The notes under the pieces are model-generated. The model ran no database searches and was not told where the DNA came from. It saw only the letters and a program-made list of their open reading frames with translations. From Pseudomonadota bacterium (GTDB taxonomy: Bacteria > Pseudomonadota > Alphaproteobacteria > Rhizobiales > Xanthobacteraceae), in NCBI GenBank assembly GCA_023404675.1, contig JAEYAW010000029.1:124001-188000 (forward strand): DNA of 64,000 nt, given 5' to 3'. Shown here in pieces: positions 17,630 to 26,556 of this stretch. A program made the position numbers and the translations under genes. Position 1 is the first letter of the stretch. Each line of letters opens with the position of its first letter.

Positions 17630-18487
17630 TCAGCGCTCCTTCAGAAGACCTTGCGGCCGGAACGCAAGCATGGCGATGAAAATGATGAAGAGGATCAGGT
17701 TCTGCAGGTGAGTTGGGAACATGAGAGTGGACATTGATTGGACTATGCCGACGATCACTCCTCCAACCAGCGCACCAGCGACGCTGCCGAGCCCACCAAG
17801 GACAACAACCGTAAACATGAGAACGGCGAACTGCTGACCTGCAGCCGGACTGACCGAAAGGTATGGAAGAATGATCGCTCCACCCATCGCCGTCAAACCG
17901 ACACCCAGTGCGAAGGTGAGTCCGTAAACCTGCCGGGTATCGACCCCGACTATTGTCGCCGCCATGGGGTCCTGGGATGTGGCACGAATGGCGCGCCCCA
18001 TCCAACTCCGCGATAGATACAGCCACAAGAGGATTGCAATCGCTACGGCGGCCGCGAACGCCACGATGTAGGGAGCGCCGACATAGAGTTGCCCAAACTC
18101 AAGACCGGCATTCTGATAGATCGTCGTGACGGTACGGAATTCGGTGCCGAACGCGACCAACGCCGCATTCTCGAGGATGATCATCAGACCAACGGTCAAC
18201 GAAATCTGCGCAGCCGGAGGACCGCGCAGAACACGCTGAAGCAGACTCTTCTCAAGAATATAGCCGAGTGCGCCGATTGAGATCGCCGCGACAATAGATC
18301 CGGCAAGCGGGTCGATCCCGAAGATGCGCCAGGCATACCAGGCGACATACATACCCAGCATCATGAATTCCGCGTGAGCGAAATTCACAACGCCGAGCAC
18401 GCCGAATACGAGAGAAAGTCCTGAGGAGATGACTCCGTAAACTCCGCCCAGGAGTAATCCGTTGATAAGCGCCTGAACGAAGCTCAT
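17630..18487 (-). CDS. livH: Liv-type ABC transporter permease (LivH)
   Basis: A 285-aa permease with the LivH N-terminus (INGLLLGGVYGVISSGLSLVFGVLGVVNFAHAEF), about 8 transmembrane segments, the coupling loop IRATSQDPMAATIVGVD and the VLGGLGSVAGALVGG motif. It lies 1 bp from the binding-protein gene and 3 bp from livM. Confidence 0.9.
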   Translation of the reverse strand: MSFVQALINGLLLGGVYGVISSGLSLVFGVLGVVNFAHAEFMMLGMYVAWYAWRIFGIDPLAGSIVAAISIGALGYILEKSLLQRVLRGPPAAQISLTVGLMIILENAALVAFGTEFRTVTTIYQNAGLEFGQLYVGAPYIVAFAAAVAIAILLWLYLSRSWMGRAIRATSQDPMAATIVGVDTRQVYGLTFALGVGLTAMGGAIILPYLSVSPAAGQQFAVLMFTVVVLGGLGSVAGALVGGVIVGIVQSMSTLMFPTHLQNLILFIIFIAMLAFRPQGLLKER

Positions 18488-18488
18488 G

Positions 18489-19685
18489 TCAGTTTCCGAG
18501 CTCGACCTTGGCCTTGGCGTCGGCTTCCGGATAGACCGTCACGAGCTCGTTGCCGCGCCACTGCACCATGATCGGACGGGCGGACGTGTTCGCGCCCGTT
18601 TCATCGAATTTGATGCAACCGCCCGGGACGAGCTTCGCGAATCCGTCGCAGGTCGATGTCTTGGCCAAAGCATCACGGACGTCGGAGGGTTTGGTCGATT
18701 TCGCCGCCTCGAGAGCCTTTGCCACTGCGTCGACCGCTGCGGCATGGATCATGGCTTCGTGGGCCATGAACTTCCCATACTTCTTCTTATAGGTTGCGGT
18801 GATTTCAGGAGCCTGATCGGCGTTGGCGGTGGCGATCGAGAGGACGCCTTCAGCGTTCTGACCGAGACCTTCACCGAATTCAGGAATGACATATCCGGCG
18901 GAACCACCGACCACCGGCGTCATCATACGCTGCTGACGCATCGAACGTATGATCTGGAGGGAATCGTTGAGTGCGGTGGAAATCGGGAAAACTACATCCG
19001 CATTCGCGGACCGCAGCTTGTTTACGAGCGGGGTCGCGTCCGTGATGCCGAGCGGATAACCCTCGTCAAGCACGACCGTCGCATTCGCCGCGGCCGCCGC
19101 CTTCCGGAAGCCTTCTGCCAACGACACGCCGTACGCCGAATCTTCATACAGAATGGCGACGCGGTTCGCGCTTTTGCCTGCGTTCTTCAGCAGTTCAAGT
19201 CCATACTTAAACTGAGCACCACCCAGCGCCGACCCCTTCGGACTTACCTGGAAGATGTTCTTGTAACCACGCGCCGTTATCTGATCGGCGAATGAGAACG
19301 TAACGAGCGGTACGCCGGCCCGTTCCGTGACTTCGGAGACAGCCAGCGTGATGCCGGACGCGTATGCGCCGACGACGGCGGCGACCTTGTTCTGGCTGAT
19401 GAGACGCTGCGTTGCCGTGCCCGCGGTATTGGAGCTTGGGCTATCGACCGTGACGAGTTCGATCTTCGCGCCGCCAAGCGACCTGATGCCGCCCGCTTCG
19501 TTGATCGCATCCGCCGCAAGACGTGCGCCATTGAGCGAATTGTTTCCCGATAATGCCGCAGGTCCAGACAGCGGCTGAACAACGCCGATCTTCACTGTGT
19601 CCGCTGCGAAGACTCCTCCAACAGTGAGGAGCAAAGCGCCGGTAACGGCCGTTGAGAGCGTAAGACAGCGACCAATCGATTTCAT
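18489..19685 (-). CDS. Periplasmic substrate-binding protein of the nitrile/amide-linked ABC importer
   Basis: A 398-aa type I periplasmic binding protein with a Sec signal peptide cleaved near GGVFA-ADT (residue 28). The mature N-terminus VKIGVVQPLSGPAALSGNNSLNGARLA is typical of the LivK/AmiC/UrtA superfamily. It is the first gene of the importer-nitrile hydratase operon. The upstream promoter and operator are described separately, and a GAAAGG ribosome binding site lies about 9 nt before the ATG. The ligand is unknown; a short nitrile or amide is likely given the operon. Confidence 0.88.
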   Translation of the reverse strand: MKSIGRCLTLSTAVTGALLLTVGGVFAADTVKIGVVQPLSGPAALSGNNSLNGARLAADAINEAGGIRSLGGAKIELVTVDSPSSNTAGTATQRLISQNKVAAVVGAYASGITLAVSEVTERAGVPLVTFSFADQITARGYKNIFQVSPKGSALGGAQFKYGLELLKNAGKSANRVAILYEDSAYGVSLAEGFRKAAAAANATVVLDEGYPLGITDATPLVNKLRSANADVVFPISTALNDSLQIIRSMRQQRMMTPVVGGSAGYVIPEFGEGLGQNAEGVLSIATANADQAPEITATYKKKYGKFMAHEAMIHAAAVDAVAKALEAAKSTKPSDVRDALAKTSTCDGFAKLVPGGCIKFDETGANTSARPIMVQWRGNELVTVYPEADAKAKVELGN

Positions 19686-19729
19686 CGAGTTCGACCTTTC
19701 AAATCAGGGAAGCGCCAGGAAACGCCCGG

Positions 19730-19765
19730 ACACTAGCCAGATGAAATTAATAGGTCAAACGTTTG
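19730..19765 (-). promoter_or_regulatory. Predicted promoter with overlapping LacI-type operator
   Basis: On the - strand TTGACC (19758-19753) and TAGTGT (19735-19730) are separated by exactly 17 bp, a good sigma-70-type spacing, 45 bp upstream of the binding-protein start. The perfect palindrome CAAACGTTTG (19756-19765) has the central CG typical of LacI/GalR operators and overlaps the -35 box, so binding there should block transcription. The LacI-family gene ends about 150 bp upstream. Confidence 0.6.
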
Positions 19766-19917
19766 GGTACAGCGTTTTTGAGGGATTTGTATGCGCATCT
19801 TGATCTAATTGAAGGCACATCGCCTAGCGATCAAGCGAATGCAACCCAAGGGTCATGACGTGCGGTGCCGACCGCTGAGGCGGTGGGTGCTGCCGAATGA
19901 TCTGGCATGAGAATGCT

Positions 19918-20955
19918 CTAGTTCAGCGTGAAGTCACTGCTAGCGCGAACGCGCAGGTCGGCATCGACAAGTTCGGAGGTAACGTCCAAACCCGCGATGC
20001 GAGCCAGCAGTTTCCTGGCCGCCCGACGCCCTACCTCTTCCATCGAGACGTTGATGCTTGTGAGAGCGACCGGCAACTCTCCCGCAATCGAGGTATCATT
20101 ATAGCCAACGACCGCGACGTCCTTTCCAATTGTTCTTCCAGCATCCCTAAAGACCCCCATACAGCCCACGGCGAGGAAGTCATTGATCGCAAAGACCGCT
20201 GTCGTCTCCGGATGGCGCCGCAGCAACTCCGCTCCCTGGAGGCGCCCGGCAGCAGGATCGACATTGCCGTGAATCACGGCTGACTCGGGGACTCGAACTC
20301 CCTTTTTCCCAAAGTATTCGAGAAAAGCCTGAGTACGGTCGAGGCTTGATCTAGCAAACGCGTACCCGGCGAGCACGCCAACATGGCGGTGCCCTCGCTC
20401 AAATAGATGTTCGGCGGCAAGCGCGCCGCCCTTGCGGTCGTCCCCCGTTACTGCCGGATGTGCAGCATGGCGGCGATACACGAGAACGTACGGAACGCCT
20501 TGGTCCTTCAACAACTTCAGAAGAGGTTGCCGCGAGCCAATATGCGTATCACTGATCAAAAGCCCGGCGACACGCATCTGAAGAGCTTGTTTCGCACGCG
20601 CAACCTGCCGCTCGGGATCATCGAGCGTGTTGATCACGAACGCCGTGTAACCCGCTTCTTGGGCTGCGGCGTCGATGCCGTCGTAAACGGTCGCCATAAC
20701 CAGATCCGACAGCCGAGGCATCAGTACCCCGATCTCACGACTCTGTTGAAGCCTTAGATGAAGGGCATGAGGGTTAGGCCGATACTCTAGCTTCGCGGCG
20801 AGATCCTGGATCCGCTTCACCGTTGCTTCCGAAGCAGCCTCCCGGACACGGGTTTGATCTCCATTCAGGACGCGAGACACCGTAGAAATATCGATCCCGA
20901 GTTCTTCAGCGAGAGACTTGAGCGTGACCGTCTTTCGGGGACGCGACGGTGGCAT
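19918..20955 (-). CDS. LacI-family transcriptional regulator
   Basis: A 345-aa regulator. The N-terminal helix-turn-helix and hinge read VTLKSLAEELGIDISTVSRVLNG, then LEYRPNPHALHLR, where the hinge helix inserts into CG-centred operators. A type I periplasmic-binding-protein-like effector domain follows from about residue 70. It lies upstream of the importer/nitrile hydratase operon on the same strand and probably represses it until the substrate or a product binds. The effector cannot be read from sequence. Confidence 0.9.
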   Translation of the reverse strand: MPPSRPRKTVTLKSLAEELGIDISTVSRVLNGDQTRVREAASEATVKRIQDLAAKLEYRPNPHALHLRLQQSREIGVLMPRLSDLVMATVYDGIDAAAQEAGYTAFVINTLDDPERQVARAKQALQMRVAGLLISDTHIGSRQPLLKLLKDQGVPYVLVYRRHAAHPAVTGDDRKGGALAAEHLFERGHRHVGVLAGYAFARSSLDRTQAFLEYFGKKGVRVPESAVIHGNVDPAAGRLQGAELLRRHPETTAVFAINDFLAVGCMGVFRDAGRTIGKDVAVVGYNDTSIAGELPVALTSINVSMEEVGRRAARKLLARIAGLDVTSELVDADLRVRASSDFTLN

Positions 20956-21137
20956 GGTTGGGGCGGCCTTATTTCGATTCCGGATGCCTGCTTCGCAGCA
21001 GCGAAGTCAAAACTACCGACGGAACTAGCCATTTTGTCACGTCTGGCGCAAGGGGCACAGGCCGATCCTACGTCCCATGGCTCAGGGCCGACTTGCCGCG
21101 ATCAGCTCGCTCGGAAGAAAATCAAGGATTTACACGA

Positions 21138-21158
21138 CTTGGTTTGCGACAAACCAAG
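21138..21158. repeat. Perfect 9-bp-arm palindrome upstream of lacI/mobB
   Basis: The arms CTTGGTTTG and CAAACCAAG are exact reverse complements around a 3-base CGA spacer. It is not terminator-like because there is no T-run. Its outer half is part of the right 23-bp inverted repeat. It could be an operator for the divergent lacI or mobB genes, or a transposition or recombination end. Confidence 0.55.
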
Positions 21159-21168
21159 ATGCCGCTGA
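21146..21168. repeat. Right copy of the 23-bp imperfect inverted repeat
   Basis: It reads GCGACAAACCA, AGA, TGCCGCTGA and matches the reverse complement of 11346-11368 at 20 of 23 bases; the three differences are contiguous or near-contiguous in the centre. Both copies can be read in frame as LRQTxxPL, so a shared coding origin is also possible. Confidence 0.55.
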
Positions 21169-21312
21169 CACCCGGCTTGACCTTGCGGGCGATCACCGGC
21201 AAATGCGTCAGGCAGCCACGTCCATCCACCGGCAGAGGTCCCCTCGCCCGCACCAGATGTCAGACATCCGCACCCAATCCGTTCGACCCGCGCCGTGCCG
21301 GGCGAAGTCCCA

Positions 21313-21831
21313 ATGAAAGTCGTCGGGCTCGCCGGATGGAGCGGGTCGGGCAAAACCACCGTGGCCTCGCGGGTGCTGCCGCATCTCGTCGCCAGCGGCC
21401 TGCGCGTCTCGACGATCAAGCATGCCCATCATGGTTTCGATCTGGACGTGCCGGGCAAGGACTCGTGGCTGCACCGCGAGGCCGGAGCCACCGAGGTGAT
21501 GATCGCATCCGGCACGCGCTGGGCCCTGATGCATGAACTGCGGAATGCGCCGGAGCCGCCGCTCGCCGATCTGCTGGCGCGAATGTCGGCGGTCGATCTC
21601 GTGGTGATCGAAGGCTTCAAGCGCGAACCGTGCCCGAAGATCGAAATCCACCGCGCGGCCAACGGCAAGCCGTGGCTTTATCCGGCCGACCCGACGATCC
21701 GGGCGATCGCGACGGACACCGGGGTCGAAACAGCCCTGCCAGTGGTCGGGCTGGACGATGCGGCTGCGATCGCGCAACTGATGCGCACGCTCGCGATGGA
21801 TGTGGCGGCCATGGATCTGAGAAGATCATGA
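21313..21831 (+). CDS. mobB: Molybdopterin-guanine dinucleotide biosynthesis adapter MobB
   Basis: A 172-aa P-loop GTPase that assists MobA in forming MGD. Walker A GWSGSGKTT lies at residues 7-15 from this ATG; the STIKHAHHGFDLDVPGKDSW motif and VVIEGFKREPCPKIE are family signatures. A GTG at 21295 is an alternative start, but the ATG gives the usual family N-terminus. The stop overlaps tusA by 4 nt (ATGA). Confidence 0.92.
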   Translation: MKVVGLAGWSGSGKTTVASRVLPHLVASGLRVSTIKHAHHGFDLDVPGKDSWLHREAGATEVMIASGTRWALMHELRNAPEPPLADLLARMSAVDLVVIEGFKREPCPKIEIHRAANGKPWLYPADPTIRAIATDTGVETALPVVGLDDAAAIAQLMRTLAMDVAAMDLRRS

Positions 21832-22094
21832 GCGCCCGGCTGCTCGACCTTGCGGGACTGAAGTGTCCCCTGCCCGTGCTGCGCACGCGCAAGGCCCTGC
21901 GCGGCATGGCGGCCGGCGAACGCCTCGAAGTGCGCTGCACCGATCCTCTCGCCGCGATCGATATTCCCAGCATGGTCGAGCAGACCGGAGAGCTGCTGCT
22001 GTCCGCGACGAAGGACGGCGAGGCACTGGTGTTCGTGATCGAACGAACGGCCCGTCCCGACGACGCGTCCGTCAGTGGCGCAGGATCTGACTGA
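21828..22094 (+). CDS. tusA: TusA-family sulfurtransferase
   Basis: An 88-aa protein with the invariant CPxP motif near the N-terminus (LKCPLPVLRTRKAL, active Cys13). TusA proteins carry persulfide sulfur for tRNA thiolation and molybdenum cofactor pathways, which fits its translational coupling to mobB (4-nt overlap). The last 23 bp overlap the 3' end of the convergent aapP gene. Confidence 0.9.
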   Translation: MSARLLDLAGLKCPLPVLRTRKALRGMAAGERLEVRCTDPLAAIDIPSMVEQTGELLLSATKDGEALVFVIERTARPDDASVSGAGSD

Positions 22095-22812
22095 GAAAAA
22101 GCTTGGTCCGCGCGTGCTGCGGATGATCGAAGAACGCCTTCGGCGTATTCGCCTCGACGATCTGGCCGGCATCCATGAACACCACCCGGTCGGCGACTTC
22201 GCGCGCGAACCCCATCTCGTGCGTCACGCACAGCATGGTCATGCCCTCGCGGGCGAGATCGACCATGGTGTCCAGCACCTCCTTGACCATCTCCGGGTCG
22301 AGCGCCGAGGTCGGCTCGTCGAACAGCATCACCTTCGGGGTCATCGCCAGCGCCCGCGCAATCGCGACGCGCTGCTGCTGTCCTCCCGAAAGCTGTCCCG
22401 GATACTGGCCCGCCTTGTCCGGAATACGGACGCGCTCGAGATACTTCATGGCGTTGGCTTCCGCCTCGGCCTTCGGCACGTTGCGCACCCAGATCGGTGC
22501 GAGCGTGCAGTTTTCAAGAACCGTGAGATGCGGAAACAGGTTGAAGCTCTGGAACACCATGCCGACCTCGCGCCGCACCTGCTCGACCTGACGCAGGCTC
22601 GGTCCGAGTTCGATGTTGTCGACGACGATCCGTCCTTCCTGAAATTCCTCCAGCGCATTGACGCAGCGGATCAGCGTCGACTTGCCCGAGCCCGACGGCC
22701 CGCAGATGACGATGCGCTCGCCCCGGCCGACGGCGAGTTCGATGTCGCGCAGCACGTGGAATTCGCCATACCACTTGTTGAGTCCGGCAATGCTCACGAT
22801 CGAGTTTGTCAT
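22072..22812 (-). CDS. aapP: General L-amino acid ABC transporter ATP-binding protein AapP
   Basis: A 246-aa ATPase of the polar amino acid uptake family. Walker A is GPSGSGKST, signature LSGGQQQRVAIARALAM, Walker B VMLFDEPTSALDPEM, then the H-loop VTHEMGFAREVADRV. It is the last gene of aapJQMP. Its 3' end overlaps tusA by 23 bp in antisense. Confidence 0.95.
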   Translation of the reverse strand: MTNSIVSIAGLNKWYGEFHVLRDIELAVGRGERIVICGPSGSGKSTLIRCVNALEEFQEGRIVVDNIELGPSLRQVEQVRREVGMVFQSFNLFPHLTVLENCTLAPIWVRNVPKAEAEANAMKYLERVRIPDKAGQYPGQLSGGQQQRVAIARALAMTPKVMLFDEPTSALDPEMVKEVLDTMVDLAREGMTMLCVTHEMGFAREVADRVVFMDAGQIVEANTPKAFFDHPQHARTKLFLSQILRH

Positions 22813-22816
22813 ATGG

Positions 22817-24313
22817 TCATCTCCGCCGGTGCGCGTTCAGACGGTGTTCGACGAACAGCGAGTAGCGCGACATGCCAAAACAGAACACGAAGTAGACGAT
22901 CCCGGTGAAAGCGAAGCCGGTGAACAGGGTCGTCGGCGTTGCCCAGTTCGGATCGGCGAAGGCCGCGCGCAACTGCCCGAGCAGGTCGAAGATCGCGACG
23001 ATCAGCACCAGGGTCGTATCCTTGAACAGTGCGATGAAGCTGTTCACGAGTCCGGGGATGACATGGCGCAACGCCTGCGGCAGAACGATCAGCCGGGTCG
23101 TCGCCCAGTAGGACAGCCCGAGCGCCTGCGCGGCTTCCGTCTGGCCTTTCGGAACGGCCTGCAGTCCGCCGCGCACCACCTCGGCGTTATAGGCGCCGGC
23201 AAACAGCGATACGCCGATCAGGACTCGCAGCAGTCCGTCCACCGTGAAATTTCCCGGCAGGAACAGCGGCAGCATATAGGTCGCGAAGAACAGCACGGTG
23301 ATGAGCGGGACGCCGCGCCAGAACTCGATGAAGACGACACAGAACACCTTGATCAGCGGAATGGTGGAGCGCCGCCCGAGCGCCAGCGCGATGCCGATCG
23401 GCATCGAGCATACGATCCCCGTCACCGAGACCACCAGCGTGATGAGCAGGCCGCCCCACTGGCGGGTGCCGACAACCGGGAGCCCCCTGTCGTGCAGGCC
23501 CAGCGCTGCAATCACGACCGCCATTCCGGCAAAGATCGCAACGCACGTGAGTGCGGCGAGCCATCGGTTGCCCTTGCTGGCAAACAGAACGATGAGACAC
23601 GTCACCAGTGCGGTCAGGACGAAATCCGTCCAGACAGGAGAACGCGATGCGGAAATCAGATCGCGCGCGAACGCGAATGGCTCGGCGATCCACCTGAGGC
23701 ACCATGCGAGGAAAAGAATGGCCTCGCCCAGCCACGCCATCGCGGAGCCCGCCGAGACCAGCCGCTCCCCTGCCTGATCGAGACTGGCCAGGAGACTGTC
23801 GATCAGTCCCCAGATCCAGGTCATGGCGAAACCATTCAGTCCGCCGCCATGGAGCAGGAAAAACGCGACGACGGGAAAGGCCAAAAAGAACAGGCCGGCG
23901 TTCAGGCTTTTCGCCGGAGCGCGCGGAATGAGCAGCGGGATCAGCAGAACTGCCGCGAGCAGAAAGACGATGTTGACACGCCAGCGCTCGGCTTCCGGAT
24001 AGAAGCCGTAGATGAACTGCATGAACTTGGCCTGGATGAAAGGCCAGCAGGCTCCGACCGGGCGCCCCACGGTCTCCGCCAGGCAGGCGGTGCGGTCGCT
24101 GCCCTGCCAGACCGCATCGATCAGAACGAAGCGGATGAACGGCACGAACAAAAGAACGAAAACCGCCGCGCTGACGAAGGTGAGCAGGATGTTGCCGGGC
24201 GAATTGAACAGATGCGTCCGGGCGAAACCTATGAGGCCAACACTTCTGATCGGCGCGGGGCGCGGCGCTGCGATTTCGTCACGGATGTAGACCCTCGTGT
24301 CGCTTGCGCTCAT
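22817..24313 (-). CDS. aapM: General L-amino acid ABC transporter permease AapM
   Basis: A 498-aa permease, long for an amino-acid permease because of an extra hydrophobic N-terminal half (about residues 35-260) before the conserved HisM-like core. The EAA coupling motif is read as EAAQALGLSYWATTRLIVLPQALR, and the C-terminus matches AapM/BztC. It lies 4 bp upstream of aapP and overlaps aapQ by 4 nt. Confidence 0.93.
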   Translation of the reverse strand: MSASDTRVYIRDEIAAPRPAPIRSVGLIGFARTHLFNSPGNILLTFVSAAVFVLLFVPFIRFVLIDAVWQGSDRTACLAETVGRPVGACWPFIQAKFMQFIYGFYPEAERWRVNIVFLLAAVLLIPLLIPRAPAKSLNAGLFFLAFPVVAFFLLHGGGLNGFAMTWIWGLIDSLLASLDQAGERLVSAGSAMAWLGEAILFLAWCLRWIAEPFAFARDLISASRSPVWTDFVLTALVTCLIVLFASKGNRWLAALTCVAIFAGMAVVIAALGLHDRGLPVVGTRQWGGLLITLVVSVTGIVCSMPIGIALALGRRSTIPLIKVFCVVFIEFWRGVPLITVLFFATYMLPLFLPGNFTVDGLLRVLIGVSLFAGAYNAEVVRGGLQAVPKGQTEAAQALGLSYWATTRLIVLPQALRHVIPGLVNSFIALFKDTTLVLIVAIFDLLGQLRAAFADPNWATPTTLFTGFAFTGIVYFVFCFGMSRYSLFVEHRLNAHRRR

Positions 24314-25515
24314 CGCTCCAGACTCCGAACGATACGCCAGTTGTAGAATCCCATGATTGCGCTGGTGACGAGCGAAATCGTCAGATAGACGCCCATGGTG
24401 ATCGCGATGATCTCGATCGCCTGTCCGGTCTGGCTCAGCGTCGTGCCGGCGAACACCGAGAACAGATCCGGATAGCCGATCGCAACCGCCAAAGAGGAGT
24501 TCTTTGTCAGGTTCAGATACTGGTTGGTCAGCGGCGGCAGGATCACCCGCATCGCCTGCGGCACCACCACAAGGCGCAGCACCTGTCCGCGCGACAGGCC
24601 AAGCGAGGCCCCGGCCTCCATCTGTCCCTTGGGGACGGCCTCGACACCCGCGCGAACGATCTCGGCGATGAAGCCCGCCGTATAGGTCGAAAGCGCCAAC
24701 GTCAGCGCGGCGAATTCAGGAATCAGGCGCGCGCCTCCGGCAAAATTGAAGCCGCGCAGTTCCGGCACATCGAATGTCACCGGTCGCCCGAACACCAGCA
24801 CGGCGAATAGCGGCAGCAGCACGATCGCGCCGAGCGCATAGGGCCAGACCGTCAAGACCCGGCCACTGCTCAGATGTTCACGGCGCGCGTAAGAGCGCGC
24901 GACAAGCGATCCAATGATCGCAACCGCCAGCGCGATGAGGAAGGGGGTGAACCCCTCCGCCGGGACCGGCTTCGGCACCACAATGCCGCGGTTGGACAGG
25001 AAGGCGAAACCGAAGAGCGACAGACTCTGTCGCGGCGACGGCAGCGTCCCGAGCACCGCCAGATACCAGAACAGGATCTGGAACAGCAGCGGCAGATTCC
25101 GGATCACCTCGACATAGGCGCCGGCAAGCCGCGACAGCAGCCAGTTCGGCGACAACCGTCCCAGTCCGACGAGGAAGCCAAGAATCGTTGCGAACACGAT
25201 TCCGACGATCGCGACCAGCAGTGTGTTCAGCACGCCGACGACGAACACCCGGGTGTAGGTGTCGCTTTCGGAATAAGGAATCAGCGCCTGGCTGACACCG
25301 AAGCCGGCCGTGTTGGACATGAACCCGAAGCCGGAGGCGATCCGCTGAGCCTGCAGATTGGCGCGAACATTGTCGACGACCTCATAGCCGATCCAGACGA
25401 TCAGCAGCACGAGCAGAAGCTGGACGGCAATTCCCTTCCCGCCCGCGCGACCGCCCAGCGCCCGATTGATGCGTTGTCCGATCAGACGGGGTGGTGAACG
25501 TGCGTCGATCGCCAT
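24310..25515 (-). CDS. aapQ: General L-amino acid ABC transporter permease AapQ
   Basis: A 401-aa permease with the AapQ/BztB N-terminus (IGYEVVDNVRANLQAQRI, about residues 40-57), about 8 transmembrane segments and the EAA motif MEAGASLGLSRGQVLRLVVVPQAMR. It overlaps aapM by 4 nt and follows aapJ after 27 bp. Confidence 0.94.
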   Translation of the reverse strand: MAIDARSPPRLIGQRINRALGGRAGGKGIAVQLLLVLLIVWIGYEVVDNVRANLQAQRIASGFGFMSNTAGFGVSQALIPYSESDTYTRVFVVGVLNTLLVAIVGIVFATILGFLVGLGRLSPNWLLSRLAGAYVEVIRNLPLLFQILFWYLAVLGTLPSPRQSLSLFGFAFLSNRGIVVPKPVPAEGFTPFLIALAVAIIGSLVARSYARREHLSSGRVLTVWPYALGAIVLLPLFAVLVFGRPVTFDVPELRGFNFAGGARLIPEFAALTLALSTYTAGFIAEIVRAGVEAVPKGQMEAGASLGLSRGQVLRLVVVPQAMRVILPPLTNQYLNLTKNSSLAVAIGYPDLFSVFAGTTLSQTGQAIEIIAITMGVYLTISLVTSAIMGFYNWRIVRSLER

Positions 25516-25542
25516 GAGCGGACCGTGCCGCAGCCAGCGGAC

Positions 25543-26556
25543 TTAGCGGATCGGCGGCGCGTACTGGATTCCGCCCTTGTTCCAGAGCTGGTTGAGTCCG
25601 CGCGCGATGCCGAGCTTCGAGCCCGCGCCGACATTGCGGTCGAACGATTCTCCGTAGTTGCCGACACCACGCACGATCCGGGCCACCCAGTCCTTGGTCA
25701 GGCCGAGTTGTTCTCCGAGATTTCCGTCGGTGCCGAACACGCGCTTGAGCTCGGGCTTGTCGGATTTCGCCATCTCGTCCACGTTTTTCTGCGTGACGCC
25801 GAATTCTTCGGCGTTGAGCATGGCGAACAGGGTCCAGCGGACAATATCGAACCACTGATCGTCGCCGTGACGCACCACCGGGCCGAGCGGCTCCTTCGAG
25901 ACAACTTGCGGCAGCACCATGTGGTCGTCCGGATTGGCGAACTTCAAACGCATCGCATAGAGCTGCGACACGTCGGACGTGAAGGCGTCGCAACGGCCAG
26001 CTTCATAGGCCTTGACGGTTTCATCGGCCGTCGAAAACGCGATGACCTCGTACTTCATGTTGTTCGCCTTGAAGTAGTCGGCCAGATTCTGCTCCGTCGT
26101 CGTGCCGGTCTGCACGCAGACCGAGGCGCTGTTCAGTTCGAGCGCGGAGTTCACCTTCAGCGCCTTGCGCACCATGAATCCCTGCCCGTCATAGTAGTTG
26201 ACACCGGTGTAGTTGAGACCGAGCGAGGTGTCGCGCGACAGCGTCCACGTCGAGTTGCGGACCAGAACATCGATCTCTCCCGACTGGAGCGCAGTGAAGC
26301 GGTCCTTGGCGGAAAGCGGCACGAATTTCACTTTCGCCGGATCGTTGAAGATCGCCGCGGAGATCGCGCGGCACACATCGACATCGAGGCCGGTCCAGTT
26401 GCCCTTGTCGTCGGGGGAAGAGAAACCCGGCAGCCCCTGACTGACGCCGCAAGCCAGCATCCCCCTGTCTTGCACCGTCTTGAGCGTCTGCGCCGAGGCA
26501 GCTGTCGTGACGAATGTGGATGCGACAAACGAGGCTACGAGGAAGGAGGTTTTCAT
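25543..26556 (-). CDS. aapJ: General L-amino acid ABC transporter substrate-binding protein AapJ
   Basis: A 337-aa periplasmic binding protein with a Sec signal peptide cleaved near SAQT (residue 24). It has the AapJ/BztA hallmarks LACGVSQGLPGFSSPDDKGNWTGLDVDVCRA and NYYDGQGFMVRKAL. It captures a broad range of L-amino acids. The first gene of aapJQMP, it is divergent from the MetC-like gene. Confidence 0.94.
   Translation of the reverse strand: MKTSFLVASFVASTFVTTAASAQTLKTVQDRGMLACGVSQGLPGFSSPDDKGNWTGLDVDVCRAISAAIFNDPAKVKFVPLSAKDRFTALQSGEIDVLVRNSTWTLSRDTSLGLNYTGVNYYDGQGFMVRKALKVNSALELNSASVCVQTGTTTEQNLADYFKANNMKYEVIAFSTADETVKAYEAGRCDAFTSDVSQLYAMRLKFANPDDHMVLPQVVSKEPLGPVVRHGDDQWFDIVRWTLFAMLNAEEFGVTQKNVDEMAKSDKPELKRVFGTDGNLGEQLGLTKDWVARIVRGVGNYGESFDRNVGAGSKLGIARGLNQLWNKGGIQYAPPIR

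Larger units (their letters stand above)
20956..21312. other. Gene-free junction between lacI and mobB
   Basis: No convincing gene lies here. The stretch contains the lacI upstream region, a strong palindrome (21138-21158) and the right copy of the 23-bp inverted repeat (21146-21168). From about 21170 the sequence becomes GC-rich like the flanking core genes, consistent with this being the right-hand edge of the accessory block. Confidence 0.5.
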
